A DNA stretch of 64,000 nucleotides from Faecalibacter rhinopitheci (GTDB taxonomy: Bacteria > Bacteroidota > Bacteroidia > Flavobacteriales > Weeksellaceae). The first letter of the stretch is position 1. Every line of letters begins with the position of its first letter. The position numbers and the translations under genes were made by a program. A model generated the notes under the pieces. The model was not told where the DNA came from and ran no database searches. It saw only the letters and a program-made list of their open reading frames with translations. The stretch covers positions 124,001 to 188,000 of the forward strand of contig NZ_JADGIK010000001.1 in the NCBI RefSeq assembly GCF_015234135.1, given 5' to 3'. This document shows, one piece after another, positions 27,302-36,936 of the stretch.

Positions 27302-28297
27302 TTAACGATCATTTAATAATCGAGCAGCTTCTTTCGCGAAATAAGTTGTAATTAAATCTGCACCTGCACGTTTCATACAAGTTAAGGTTTCTAGCATAAT
27401 TTTATCATGCTCAATCCAACCTTTTTCAGCAGCAGCTTTAATCATTGCATATTCTCCTGAAACTTGATATACAGATACAGGAACTTGTAAATTATCTTTA
27501 ATTAATTTTACAATATCCAAATAAGCCATTCCTGGTTTTACCATTAAGATATCTGCTCCTTCTTCTACATCAGCAATTGCCTCGCGCAAAGCTTCTTCAG
27601 CATTATGAAAATCCATTTGATAAGTCTTCTTATCTTTAGGAACGTCTTGGTTATCTACTGGCGCACTATCTAACGCTTCTCTGAAAGGTCCATAGAAAGA
27701 TGAAGCATATTTTGCGGCATATGACATGATTCCAACGTTATCAAAACCATTTTCCTCTAAAGCCTCACGCATCGCTCCTATACGACCATCCATCATATCA
27801 GAAGGTGCAAGAAAATCTGCACCAGCCTCGGCATGTGATAAAGACATACGAACCAAAGCATCTACAGTAGCATCATTTACAACACGACCATTTTCAATAA
27901 TCCCATCATGTCCATAAATAGAATAAGGATCTAATGCAACGTCTGGCATAATAATCATTTCAGGACAAACGTCTTTGATGGCTTTGATGGTATTTTGCAT
28001 TAAACCATTTGGATTCCAAGCTTCTTTACCTGTATTATCCTTCAAGTTATCACTAACTTTACAATAAAGATTCACAGATTTAATACCTAGATCCCAAGCT
28101 TCTTTTGCTTCTTTCACTACATTATCTAATGAATTACGATAAATCCCTGGCATTGAAGGAATTTCAACTTTTACATCTTTTCCTTCTGCAATAAATAATG
28201 GGTAAATAAAATCATTGGTTGATAAATGATTTTCACGAATCATACTACGAATAGATTCGTTTTGACGAAGTCTTCTATGTCTATTATGAATGAACAT
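27302..28297 (-). CDS. hemB: Porphobilinogen synthase (delta-aminolevulinate dehydratase)
   Basis: HemB condenses two 5-aminolevulinate molecules to porphobilinogen in haem synthesis. The 331-aa protein has the LAPSDMMDGRIGAMR segment and the Schiff-base region DILMVKPGMAYLD. The metal region reads DVALDPYSIYGHDG rather than a triple-cysteine zinc site, which suggests a magnesium-dependent type. It is monocistronic. A TAACTTTG −7-like box (28320-28327, minus) lies just upstream. hemL and hemW are elsewhere in the window. Confidence 0.95.
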   Translation of the reverse strand: MFIHNRHRRLRQNESIRSMIRENHLSTNDFIYPLFIAEGKDVKVEIPSMPGIYRNSLDNVVKEAKEAWDLGIKSVNLYCKVSDNLKDNTGKEAWNPNGLMQNTIKAIKDVCPEMIIMPDVALDPYSIYGHDGIIENGRVVNDATVDALVRMSLSHAEAGADFLAPSDMMDGRIGAMREALEENGFDNVGIMSYAAKYASSFYGPFREALDSAPVDNQDVPKDKKTYQMDFHNAEEALREAIADVEEGADILMVKPGMAYLDIVKLIKDNLQVPVSVYQVSGEYAMIKAAAEKGWIEHDKIMLETLTCMKRAGADLITTYFAKEAARLLNDR

Positions 28298-28420
28298 TTT
28301 TTTATTCTTAGATTTTACACAAAGTTACTCAATTTCAAGAGCAGTTTGAAATGAATAATATCAATATTATTTATAATTTGATTTGATATTTATAATTAAC
28401 TTGTGACTTAAAAATAACTT

Positions 28421-28906
28421 TTATAAAACTAAATCTACAAATTCGCCCTCGATAACTTTAATTAAATCTTGAGGATTAATTACAATTTGTAGTCCCTTTT
28501 TGCCTGCACTAATGATAATTTTTTCTTCTAATGTTGCCATTTCTTCTATATATGTAGGAAATAGCTTTTTCATTCCAATGGGTGAACAACCTCCACGAAT
28601 ATAACCTGTTGTAGACAATAAATCTTTCATTGGTAACATTTCACAGTTTTTATTTCCAGAAGCTTTTGCAATTTTTTTTAAATCTAAATGCGCATCGCAT
28701 GGAATTACAGCTACAATAAAAGGATCTTTCTGCCCTTTCAAAACCAATGTTTTATAAATTAAATCAGGACGTACGCCAATAGCTTCTGCCACTTCCTCTG
28801 CTGTTTGATGCTCACCTTCTACGTCGTAAGTTCTTAGTTCAAAATCAATCTTTAAAGACTCTAAAACTCGCGCTGCATTTGTTTTATTTATTTTCTTTTT
28901 ATCCAT
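28421..28906 (-). CDS. ybaK: YbaK-type aminoacyl-tRNA deacylase
   Basis: A 161-aa stand-alone editing domain of the YbaK/EbsC family, which hydrolyses Cys-tRNA(Pro) made in error by prolyl-tRNA synthetase. Family features are EEVAEAIGVRPDLIYKTLVLKG with its conserved lysine, FIVAVIPCDAHLDLKK, and GYIRGGCSPIGMKKLFPTYIE. It is cytoplasmic. It lies upstream of hemB on the same strand (123-bp gap with a −7-like box for hemB), so it is likely a separate unit. Confidence 0.9.
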   Translation of the reverse strand: MDKKKINKTNAARVLESLKIDFELRTYDVEGEHQTAEEVAEAIGVRPDLIYKTLVLKGQKDPFIVAVIPCDAHLDLKKIAKASGNKNCEMLPMKDLLSTTGYIRGGCSPIGMKKLFPTYIEEMATLEEKIIISAGKKGLQIVINPQDLIKVIEGEFVDLVL

Positions 28907-28975
28907 CGGATTTTAATCCATAAAATTCTACACAAATTTAAAATTCATTTTTATGATGGTAAAATTAAAACCTAA

Positions 28976-29007
28976 TTTGTTAAACAAAAGATTAAAAAAT
29001 ATCTTTG
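28976..29007 (+). promoter_or_regulatory. trmD promoter, near-perfect −33/−7 and leaderless spacing
   Basis: TTTG (28976-28979) and TATCTTTG (29000-29007), separated by 20 bp, match the Bacteroidota consensus. The trmD ATG begins at 29012, only 4 bp after the −7 box, so transcription should start at or next to the start codon. Confidence 0.7.
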
Positions 29008-29011
29008 CACA

Positions 29012-29689
29012 ATGCGAATAGATATTATTACAGTTTTACCAGAATTGTTAGTAAGCCCTTTTTCTGCCTCTATTATGAAACGTGCGCAAGATAAAGGTTT
29101 AGTAGAAATTCATGTTCATGATTTAAGAGAATACGGAAAAGGTAAATACCGTCATGTAGATGATTATCCTTATGGAGGAACATCTGGAATGGTAATTATG
29201 TGTGAACCTTTAGATAAAATGATTTCCAAATTAAAGAATGAAAATGATTATGCTGAAATTATCTATCTAACGCCTGATGGAGAAACATTGAACCAAAATA
29301 TGGCCAATGAATTATCATTAGGAGGAAATCTGATGATGATTTGTGGTCATTACAAAGGAATTGATCAGCGTATTCGTGATATGCACGTAACTAAAGAAGT
29401 TTCAATTGGTGATTATGTACTTTCTGGTGGAGAATTTGGAGCTATTATTTTAGCTGATGCAATTATTCGTCTTATACCAGGAGTTATTGGAGATGAAACC
29501 TCTGCTCTTTCAGATTCTTTTCAAGATAATTTGTTAGCGCCACCCGTGTACACTCGCCCTTCTGATTATAAAGGTTATAAAGTACCCGAAGTTTTACTTT
29601 CTGGAAACTTTCCTAAAATAGAAGAATGGTTACATGACCAAGCAGTAGAACGTACCAAGGAACGTCGCCCGGATTTATTAGAAAAATAA
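29012..29689 (+). CDS. trmD: tRNA (guanine-N1)-methyltransferase
   Basis: TrmD methylates G37 of tRNAs reading CNN codons to prevent frameshifting. The 225-aa protein has the trefoil-knot SAM-binding region [13 protein letters not shown] and [11 protein letters not shown], the [11 protein letters not shown] loop and the C-terminal RRPDLL. The length is normal. It starts next to a near-perfect promoter and is probably translated from a leaderless mRNA. It is not in the rpsP-rimM-trmD-rplS order of many bacteria. A terminator follows. Confidence 0.96.
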   Translation: MRIDIITVLPELLVSPFSASIMKRAQDKGLVEIHVHDLREYGKGKYRHVDDYPYGGTSGMVIMCEPLDKMISKLKNENDYAEIIYLTPDGETLNQNMANELSLGGNLMMICGHYKGIDQRIRDMHVTKEVSIGDYVLSGGEFGAIILADAIIRLIPGVIGDETSALSDSFQDNLLAPPVYTRPSDYKGYKVPEVLLSGNFPKIEEWLHDQAVERTKERRPDLLEK

Positions 29690-29698
29690 AGAAATATT

Positions 29699-29724
29699 AA
29701 GCTTCCTATTTGGAAGCTTTTTTT
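29699..29724 (+). terminator. trmD terminator
   Basis: AAGCTTCC (29699-29706) pairs with GGAAGCTT (29712-29719), followed by a T run, 10 bp after the stop. Confidence 0.88.
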
Positions 29725-29749
29725 ATATCTTAAGCAAAGAAATTAAACT

Positions 29750-30397
29750 ATGAAAGCTATAATTATTGGCGCTACAGGAGCAACTGGGAAATATTTAGTC
29801 AACGAATTAATCAACGATACACAATTTGAGGAAATTATTGCCTTGGTTCGTCGTCCATCTTTTCAACCTCAATCCAAATTAAAAGAAGTTGTGATCGATT
29901 TTAATCAACTTCAAAATTATAAAGAGGTAATGACTGCTGATGTAGCATTTTCAGTGATGGGAACAACATTAAAAGATGCAGGATCAAAAGAAGCTCAATG
30001 GAAAGTAGATTTTGAGTACCAATGTCAATTCGCTGAAATATGTTCGGAAATGAATGTAAAAACGTTTGTTTTGCTATCTGCAATTGGTGCCTCTCCTACT
30101 TCATCCATTTTTTACACTCGTATGAAAGGTGAATTAGAAGTGGCTATCCAACAATTTAACTTTGAAAAAGTATTGATCTTTCAACCAGCAAGTTTAATAC
30201 GTCCAAATACAACGCGTTTTGGTGAAAAAGTAATGACAGCGCTAGTTGGTGGAATAAATGGTTTAGGACTCTTTAAAAAATACCAAGTCATTCACGTCAA
30301 AGATTTAGCTAAAGCATTAAAAGAAGGGGCTAAAAATGCTTCAAATGGAGTTCATTATTTCAATGTAAAATCTATAAAAAAATTATTCAATGCCTAA
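29750..30397 (+). CDS. NAD(P)-binding atypical SDR / NAD-epimerase-like protein
   Basis: A 215-aa Rossmann protein with the nucleotide-binding motif GATGATGKYL (residues 8-17) and the segment KTFVLLSAIGASPTSSIFYTRMKGELE. It resembles the HTATIP2/YbjT-like atypical SDRs, in which the Tyr-x-x-x-Lys pair appears as YTRMK. The reaction is unknown. The gene overlaps the DUF4846 lipoprotein gene by 8 bp, so the two are co-translated, though a functional link is not obvious. Confidence 0.85.
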   Translation: MKAIIIGATGATGKYLVNELINDTQFEEIIALVRRPSFQPQSKLKEVVIDFNQLQNYKEVMTADVAFSVMGTTLKDAGSKEAQWKVDFEYQCQFAEICSEMNVKTFVLLSAIGASPTSSIFYTRMKGELEVAIQQFNFEKVLIFQPASLIRPNTTRFGEKVMTALVGGINGLGLFKKYQVIHVKDLAKALKEGAKNASNGVHYFNVKSIKKLFNA

Positions 30398-31208
30398 AAA
30401 AATAATTGCCTTAATACCCTTTTTACTAATTACTTGCAAACCTGACACAAAGCTAGATCTCAAGACCATTAAAGATGAAAAAAATATCGAAACAGTAGCA
30501 TCCTCAAAAAACTATATAAAACCCAATGCTAAGACTATAATCGATCGTTTTCTACCTGAAGATGGATACAAACGCGAAAAATATAAATCAACTGACTTTG
30601 GATATTTTCTACAGCATCTCCCTTTAAAAGGGATTAATGAAAAAGTAACTTACTTTGATGGAAGATCAAAAGATAAACCGAATGTCTACAACAGTGTAAT
30701 TGATTTACCAATTGGTACAAAAGATTTACACCAATGTGCTGATGCGGCAATGCGTTTAAGAGCAGATTATTTGTATCAACAAAAAAGATATGATAAAATT
30801 GCATTTAATTTTGTTTCGGATGGTAAACCAAGGGATTTTGTAACATATGCAAAAGGCGATTATTCACCGAAAAATTATTGGAAATATTTAGAATATATTT
30901 TCAATTCTGCTAATACAGCTTCTCTCAAGGCACAATTAAAAACGATTAATTACCAAGACGTAAAAATCGGTGATATACTAATCCAGAAAGGGAATCCCTA
31001 CGGGCATGCAGTAATGGTTGTTGATTTAATTACTGATGGAACAATTAAAAAAGTATTATTAGCGCAGAGTTATATGCCTGCACAGGAATTGCAAATTTTA
31101 ATCAATCCTTCGAATCAAAATGGTTCACCTTGGTACGAAATAAAAGCAGGTAAAATCAGCACACCCGAATGGAAATTTACAAGCAATGATTGGAAAACTT
31201 GGGAATAA
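30390..31208 (+). CDS. DUF4846 lipoprotein
   Basis: A 272-aa protein with a lipoprotein signal (lipobox LITC, Cys16). It carries DUF4846 features: TIIDRFLPEDGYKR, FGYFLQHLPLKG, the QCADAAMRLRADYLY block, KPRDFVTYAKGD, and GDILIQKGNPYGHAVMVVD near the C-terminus. The last part, with the GHA motif after QCADAA, recalls the cysteine and histidine of NlpC/P60-like papain folds, but this is only a resemblance. It overlaps the preceding gene by 8 bp. Confidence 0.85.
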   Translation: MPKKIIALIPFLLITCKPDTKLDLKTIKDEKNIETVASSKNYIKPNAKTIIDRFLPEDGYKREKYKSTDFGYFLQHLPLKGINEKVTYFDGRSKDKPNVYNSVIDLPIGTKDLHQCADAAMRLRADYLYQQKRYDKIAFNFVSDGKPRDFVTYAKGDYSPKNYWKYLEYIFNSANTASLKAQLKTINYQDVKIGDILIQKGNPYGHAVMVVDLITDGTIKKVLLAQSYMPAQELQILINPSNQNGSPWYEIKAGKISTPEWKFTSNDWKTWE

Positions 31209-31225
31209 GTTTATAATTTAAAGCT

Positions 31226-31233
31226 TAATTTTG
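31226..31233 (+). promoter_or_regulatory. −7 box of the nuclease-helicase gene
   Basis: TAATTTTG followed by C fits TAnnTTTG and lies 17 bp before the ATG at 31251. The −33 element is unclear. Confidence 0.4.
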
Positions 31234-31250
31234 CACAAATTTGTACTTGC

Positions 31251-34200
31251 ATGAATCCACACAACGGAACGCGTTTCTTAGAAGAAGTTTTAGCCATACA
31301 ACAATCCAATAAACCAATTACTTCAAAATATTTAGACCTTAGAAGAATTATTGAAAATCTCGCTTTTGAATTGACTAAAAACGAAAGTTTACAATTCTCT
31401 AACCTATTTTCGAAGCTCTCATACATATGTAATACGTACAAAGTTTCAACTAAAATTCATTCTTTTCGAAAAATTGCTTATAAGGTTGAACGTGAATCTT
31501 ATCAACCTGAACAACAAGAATATTACACCCATTTAATGTACGTTTCTAACTTCATTTCTTCGATTTATGAAGTGTTGATTCCAGCAGAACTAATGTATTT
31601 TTTTCCTGCGAAAGAATTCCATTCAAACAAAATGGTTTTTCGCCAACGAATCAAAAAAATGCGTGTCCAGATTATTGAACTTAAAATGGATTGTTTGATT
31701 TGCGATTATGATGAAAATGAAACCGGCGAATATATTATTGTACAAATCGATGAAGATGGAGTAAATGAACGTTTTAAATCCACAAAAAACTTTTGGTTAG
31801 GTGCCCAATTAAATTTAATCAACGTTACTGTGGACGACGAAGGAATTTATCATCCTCGTTTTATTATTCTAGAACCTGATTACTTGATTAACATCTCCTC
31901 TATTGCGGAATGTTTTCAAGATTATGGCACAACTGCTTTACATTATATTAAAAGTAAATATGAAGAAACACCCAATTCTAAACACATTAGATTAGGAAAC
32001 TTTGCTAATCAAGTTGTGGATCATTTTACAACGGAAGGCATAGAACAAGTAGATTTTAATTCTATTTTCATTGAAGATTTTAAGAATAATCCCTTAGAAT
32101 TTACCGCTTGTAAAGATTTAGAAAATCCTGAAAAATTTAAAGAATATTTCATGGAAGCGAAAGGTCATTTTGACCGAATAAAAGGTGTAATTAGCAAAGA
32201 ATTTAAGGAATATGACATTTCCTTAAATCGTGCACTTTTAGAGCCTTCTTTTCTGTGCGAACAATACGGAATACAAGGTCGGTTAGATATTTTAGATCTA
32301 AATGATGATGGAAAAAACAAAATTATTGAACTAAAATCTGGAAGTGCACCTTATCCAGATGATGGTAAAAAAATTAAAGAAAATCACGCAGTCCAATTAT
32401 TTTTGTATTATCAAATTATTGGCGTTTTATACAATTTAGAGTTCAAAGAAATTAGCAATCATACGGATGGTTACATTATGTATTCTAAAGTATATGAAGG
32501 TAATTTACGTTATGATAAACCTAACTTGGCACGTGTACAATCTATTTTAGACCTGCGCAACCAAATAATTGTGCAAGAACATATTTTGAGCAGCGGCGAA
32601 GTAATAGAAACAGAAAGTTTAATTAATCATATTAATTCTGGGCAGTTTATTACGCGCAAGACCAATCAACGTTACCGCGAAATTTTAGAGGCACAATTAG
32701 ATGCTTTTCAATATCCAATAAAAACAAGTACACCGTTACAAAAAGAGTATTTCTATTCGTTTTCCAAATTTATTGCAAAAGAGCAGTATTTGGCACAATT
32801 AGGTTTAGGTCAATCAACTTCAAACAATGGTTTGGCAAGTTTATGGTTAAACTCATTTGAAGAAAAATCGAAAAATTTTGAAATCATTTTTGATTTAGAA
32901 ATACTTGAAAATTACATTCATGAAGAAAAAAAGCAAATCATCCTGAAGCGTACAAATCCATTAAACGATTTTATCTCATTACGCGAAGGAGATATTTGTG
33001 TGCTTTATCCAAAAAATAACACTAATGAATCAGTATTAAGTAACCAGATTTTTAAATGTACGATTAAAAATATTTCTCGAGAATTAATTACTTTACAATT
33101 TCGACACAAACAACCCAATACAAACTTTTTTGACAGTTTACCAAAAGATTCAAAATGGGCATTAGAACGCGACTTTATGGACAGTTCTTTTATAGCGATG
33201 TATAGAAGTTTATACGCTTTTATGAAAAGTAATCCTGCTACAAAAGAACTTCTACTGAATCAACGTCAACCCATTAATAATATGGAATATATTTTCGAAA
33301 AAGAGCATTTATCGGAAGAGCAAAACCGCATATTAAAAAAAGCACTTTCTTGTGAAGATTATTTCTTGTTAAATGGACCTCCAGGAACCGGAAAAACTTC
33401 AATTATTATCCATGAATTGGTCAAAGAAATATTTTATCATCCTAATAAAGACGGACGACCAAATAATATTTTGTTGCTTGCTTATACCAATCGTGCAGTA
33501 GATGAATTATGTGAAAGTATAAATGAAGCAATTGCCGATGATGTTGAACATAAATTTATACGAATTGGAAATGAATTAACATGTGCGCCAGAACATCAGC
33601 ACAATATGTTGAATATTATTATCGATAAAAAAGCGAATGAATTAAAAGATAAAGATGAAAAATTTAGTCGTAAAACCATTGTAGATATTATAAATAAACA
33701 ACGCATTTTTGTTTCTACTGTTGCATCAATATCCAGTAAATCTGATATCTTAAAATTAAAACATTTTGATACAATAATTATTGATGAAGCTTCTCAAATT
33801 TTAGAACCTCAAATCATCGGAATTTTACCTAAGGCCAAACGATTTATAATGATTGGTGATCACAAACAATTACCAGCAATTGTATTACAGTCGCCTGAAT
33901 TAGCAAAAACAAATTCTGAAAAACTAGAAGCTATTGGTTTAATTAACCGAAAGAATTCATTATTTGAGCGTTTATATGAGTTTTGTGAACGCAATAATTT
34001 TAGTAATTCTTATGATCAGTTGACTTATCAAGGAAGAATGCATTATGAAATTGCAGATTTCCCAAATCAATATTTTTATGATGGTAAACTAAATGTGGCT
34101 TGTGATTTAACGCATCTAAAAGACGAAGCAAAAGAAAGTTTAAGTAGACAACGTGCTGACTTAAATTTAAAAACATCAGAAACTAATAATAAATTTCAAA

Positions 34201-34715
34201 CCATATTAACCAATCACAGATTTGCTTTTTTGAAAGTTGAAGAAAATCCATATTTACCCAAAACAAATATTCAAGAAGCAGATTTAGTCGTTAAATTAGT
34301 ACAAGAAATTATTAAGATTTATAATTTTAACAATAAGACATTTAATCCCAAAAAATCTATCGGAATTATAGCGCCGTTTAGAAATCAAATTGCATTAATT
34401 AAACACAAATTAGAGCTTGCTCGTATTACTGATTTTGAACAAATTACTGTAGATACAGTAGAGCGTTACCAAGGTAGTCAACGTGATATTATTATCTATA
34501 GTTTTGCAGTAACGCATCATGCACAACTTAATTCTTTAGTAAACATGAATGATGAAGGAAATGTGGACCGTAAACTGAATGTAGCTTTAACTCGCGCTAA
34601 AGAGCAATTATTTTTGATTGGAAATGAGCATATTTTAAATGAGAATAAAATTTTAAATAATTTGACTCACTATTTAAAAAACCGTAAATCTGTAATTGAA
34701 ATAGAATTAGATTAG
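31251..34715 (+). CDS. Dna2-like fusion: PD-(D/E)XK nuclease plus SF1 helicase
   Basis: An 1154-aa protein. The N-terminal 240 residues are unassigned. A RecB-like nuclease core follows, with GRLDIL (Asp346) and IIELKSG (Glu360, Lys362), then VQLFLYYQII as the trailing QxxxY-type motif. The helicase part starts near residue 685: Walker A GPPGTGKT (709-716), DEAS (845-848), GDHKQLP (869-875), then VDTVERYQGSQRDI and NVALTRAKEQLF (motifs V/VI). This order matches eukaryotic Dna2 and related bacterial proteins. The Fe-S cysteine cluster that flanks the nuclease in Dna2/Cas4 is not visible. It is a single gene with no Cas or restriction genes beside it. It probably processes DNA ends or flaps. 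Confidence 0.88.
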   Translation: MNPHNGTRFLEEVLAIQQSNKPITSKYLDLRRIIENLAFELTKNESLQFSNLFSKLSYICNTYKVSTKIHSFRKIAYKVERESYQPEQQEYYTHLMYVSNFISSIYEVLIPAELMYFFPAKEFHSNKMVFRQRIKKMRVQIIELKMDCLICDYDENETGEYIIVQIDEDGVNERFKSTKNFWLGAQLNLINVTVDDEGIYHPRFIILEPDYLINISSIAECFQDYGTTALHYIKSKYEETPNSKHIRLGNFANQVVDHFTTEGIEQVDFNSIFIEDFKNNPLEFTACKDLENPEKFKEYFMEAKGHFDRIKGVISKEFKEYDISLNRALLEPSFLCEQYGIQGRLDILDLNDDGKNKIIELKSGSAPYPDDGKKIKENHAVQLFLYYQIIGVLYNLEFKEISNHTDGYIMYSKVYEGNLRYDKPNLARVQSILDLRNQIIVQEHILSSGEVIETESLINHINSGQFITRKTNQRYREILEAQLDAFQYPIKTSTPLQKEYFYSFSKFIAKEQYLAQLGLGQSTSNNGLASLWLNSFEEKSKNFEIIFDLEILENYIHEEKKQIILKRTNPLNDFISLREGDICVLYPKNNTNESVLSNQIFKCTIKNISRELITLQFRHKQPNTNFFDSLPKDSKWALERDFMDSSFIAMYRSLYAFMKSNPATKELLLNQRQPINNMEYIFEKEHLSEEQNRILKKALSCEDYFLLNGPPGTGKTSIIIHELVKEIFYHPNKDGRPNNILLLAYTNRAVDELCESINEAIADDVEHKFIRIGNELTCAPEHQHNMLNIIIDKKANELKDKDEKFSRKTIVDIINKQRIFVSTVASISSKSDILKLKHFDTIIIDEASQILEPQIIGILPKAKRFIMIGDHKQLPAIVLQSPELAKTNSEKLEAIGLINRKNSLFERLYEFCERNNFSNSYDQLTYQGRMHYEIADFPNQYFYDGKLNVACDLTHLKDEAKESLSRQRADLNLKTSETNNKFQTILTNHRFAFLKVEENPYLPKTNIQEADLVVKLVQEIIKIYNFNNKTFNPKKSIGIIAPFRNQIALIKHKLELARITDFEQITVDTVERYQGSQRDIIIYSFAVTHHAQLNSLVNMNDEGNVDRKLNVALTRAKEQLFLIGNEHILNENKILNNLTHYLKNRKSVIEIELD

Positions 34716-34836
34716 TTAGGATTTTTTAAAAAATAGCTAATTATATGTATGCTATATCTTATCATCTATATTTCGAAAGCTTGTGATTTAAAGTAGAATT
34801 GATTGAATAATTTTTCTTTATTAGAGCTAGTTTGAT

Positions 34837-34844
34837 TAAATTTG
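34837..34844 (+). promoter_or_regulatory. hemL −7 box
   Basis: TAAATTTG lies 27 bp before the chosen hemL ATG (34872). An in-frame ATG at 34842 falls inside the box, so it cannot be the start if this promoter is used. Confidence 0.4.
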
Positions 34845-34871
34845 TCTCACTATTTTATATATAAAAATATT

Positions 34872-36155
34872 ATGTTGTATCAAAGAAGTAGCGCATTATT
34901 CCAAGATGCCCAAAAATATATTCCAGGAGGTGTAAATTCACCAGTACGAGCTTTTAAATCTGTTGGAGGAACTCCTATTTTTATTAAAAAAGCAGAAGGA
35001 GCCTATATTCATGATGAGGATGGACGTGCTTATGTAGATTACATCAACTCATGGGGACCAATGATCTTAGGTCATACACATCCAGATGTTTTAAATGCGA
35101 CGGTTGAGCAAATGAAGAAAGGATTTTCTTTTGGTACGCCAACAGAATTAGAAACAGAAATTGCTCAATTAATTACTTCAGTTGTTCCAAACGTAGATAT
35201 GGTACGTATGGTAAATTCTGGTACAGAAGCTTGTATGTCAGCGATTCGTTTGGCGAGAGGTTATACAGGACGTGATAAAATTGTGAAATTTGAAGGTTGT
35301 TACCATGGGCATTCGGATTCATTTCTAATAAAAGCAGGTTCTGGTGCTGCAACATTTGGAAATCCAAATTCTCCAGGCGTTACACAAGGCACTGCAAAAG
35401 ATACTTTATTAGCTGAATACAATAACTTAGATGCGGTTCAAGAATTATTTGCACAGAATACTGATGAAATTGCCGCAATAATAGTAGAACCTATCGCTGG
35501 TAATATGGGATGTATTTTACCTAATGATGGTTTTTTACAAGGTTTACGAGATATTTGTGATACTAATGGAACATTATTAATTTTTGATGAAGTAATGACT
35601 GGTTTTCGCCAAGCAATGGGTGGATCTCAAGAAAGATTAAACATTAATGCTGATATCGTTACATTTGGAAAAGTAATTGGAGGCGGATTTCCAGTTGGTG
35701 CTTTTGCTGCTCGCGCTGAAATCATGAATCACCTTGCTCCTCTTGGTCCAGTTTATCAAGCTGGTACTTTATCAGGTAATCCAATTGCAATGCGTGCGGG
35801 TCTAACAACTTTAAATTTAATTAATAATGATCGTGAAATATTCTCACGTATTGATAATGCAACGGAAATTTTAGCAACGGAAATTTCTAAAATATTTAAA
35901 GAAAAAGGTATTGCAAATCATATCAATCGATTAGGTTCTATGATGTCTGTATTCTTTACGGAACAAAATTCAATTACAAACTTTACAGATGTAACAAAAT
36001 GTAATCACGAAATATTTAATAAATTCTTCCATCATTTATTAACAAATGAAATTTATATTGCTCCGTCTGGTTACGAAACTTGGTTTATTTCAGATGCAAT
36101 TAAAGATACTGAAATAAATAAAACTTTAGACGCTGTTCGTTCGTTTGAATTTTAA
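34872..36155 (+). CDS. hemL: Glutamate-1-semialdehyde 2,1-aminomutase
   Basis: HemL makes 5-aminolevulinate from glutamate-1-semialdehyde, the C5 route of haem synthesis. The 427-aa PLP enzyme has the start [34 protein letters not shown] and the PLP lysine Lys267 in [11 protein letters not shown] use the ATG at 34872 because the protein then has the usual length and the −7 box lies upstream. hemB is found 7 kb away on the other strand. A terminator follows. Confidence 0.95.
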   Translation: MLYQRSSALFQDAQKYIPGGVNSPVRAFKSVGGTPIFIKKAEGAYIHDEDGRAYVDYINSWGPMILGHTHPDVLNATVEQMKKGFSFGTPTELETEIAQLITSVVPNVDMVRMVNSGTEACMSAIRLARGYTGRDKIVKFEGCYHGHSDSFLIKAGSGAATFGNPNSPGVTQGTAKDTLLAEYNNLDAVQELFAQNTDEIAAIIVEPIAGNMGCILPNDGFLQGLRDICDTNGTLLIFDEVMTGFRQAMGGSQERLNINADIVTFGKVIGGGFPVGAFAARAEIMNHLAPLGPVYQAGTLSGNPIAMRAGLTTLNLINNDREIFSRIDNATEILATEISKIFKEKGIANHINRLGSMMSVFFTEQNSITNFTDVTKCNHEIFNKFFHHLLTNEIYIAPSGYETWFISDAIKDTEINKTLDAVRSFEF

Positions 36156-36177
36156 AAAAATCACATAAATATATTAT

Positions 36178-36210
36178 AAGGTTTAGATTTTTATCTAAAC
36201 CTTATTTTTT
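36178..36210 (+). terminator. hemL terminator
   Basis: AAGGTTTAGAT (36178-36188) pairs with ATCTAAACCTT (36193-36203), followed by ATTTTTT. Confidence 0.87.
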
Positions 36211-36310
36211 TAAATAATAAGTAGTAAGCTGCAAATGAGCACATTATTTAATTAATGAAATTTGAATGGAATGGTATTTGTTAATTATAAGTTAACCAAA
36301 ACTATTAATT

Positions 36311-36889
36311 ATGAAAAAGATTATTTTCGTTCTAGCATTAGCTTTTACTTCATCTACTTTATTTGCTCAAGACTTAACTACTCCACAAAGTTCTGCAGAT
36401 GTAGGATCTAGACCAATACAACAAGGAAATTGGTTAGTAGGAGGATCTATTGGATCATTAGGATATTCATTTGAAGGTGAAAATTTTAACATTAATTTAA
36501 ATCCTCAAGCTGGATATTTTATCTCAGATGGTATTGCAATTGGTTTATCTGCAGGAGTGGGTTTACAAACTGTAAAACATGGAGACAATATTTGGAGTTA
36601 TAAAGTAATGCCTTTTGCCAGATATTACTTCCCAGAAGGTGCAAGCTCTACTGGACGATTTTTCGGACAATTAGAAGCTGGTATTACTGGTGCAGAAAAT
36701 GGAGGTGTTTCAGATACTTCATTTGGTTTCGGAGTAAATGCAGGATATGCACATTTTATTTCGAATACTGTAGCACTGGAATTTACAGGAGGATATAATT
36801 ATTCAAAATCAAATCATGCCAATGCGGAAGCACAAAATGGTTTAGGAATCGCAGTAGGATTTCAAATTTATTTACCAGGCAGACGATAA
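36311..36889 (+). CDS. Small outer-membrane beta-barrel protein
   Basis: A 192-aa protein with a Sec signal peptide (MKKIIFVLALAFTSSTLFAQ). The mature part has alternating hydrophobic/polar Gly-rich strands, for example GNWLVGGSIGSLGYSF and GQLEAGITG, and ends with GLGIAVGFQIYLPGRR, where the C-terminal strand is typical of eight-stranded OmpA/OprF-like porin barrels. Its function is unknown; such proteins are abundant in Flavobacteriia. It is monocistronic with a strong terminator. Confidence 0.85.
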   Translation: MKKIIFVLALAFTSSTLFAQDLTTPQSSADVGSRPIQQGNWLVGGSIGSLGYSFEGENFNINLNPQAGYFISDGIAIGLSAGVGLQTVKHGDNIWSYKVMPFARYYFPEGASSTGRFFGQLEAGITGAENGGVSDTSFGFGVNAGYAHFISNTVALEFTGGYNYSKSNHANAEAQNGLGIAVGFQIYLPGRR

Positions 36890-36898
36890 TTTATTAAT

Positions 36899-36936
36899 AA
36901 AAAAAGCAGGATTTTTAAATCCTGCTTTTATTTTTT
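36899..36936. terminator. Bidirectional terminator after the barrel gene
   Basis: AAAAGCAGGATTT (36902-36914) pairs with AAATCCTGCTTTT (36917-36929), with a T-rich tail to 36936. It touches the stop of the convergent DUF4286 gene. Confidence 0.9.

Noticed and set aside
30390-31208. DUF4846 protein as an NlpC/P60 peptidase
   Set aside because: Only a loose QC...GHA resemblance is visible; the family has no established peptidase activity, so the DUF name is kept.
31251-34715. The nuclease-helicase as part of a CRISPR-Cas or restriction system
   Set aside because: No repeat array, cas gene, methyltransferase or specificity subunit is present nearby. The gene stands alone between a lipoprotein gene and hemL.
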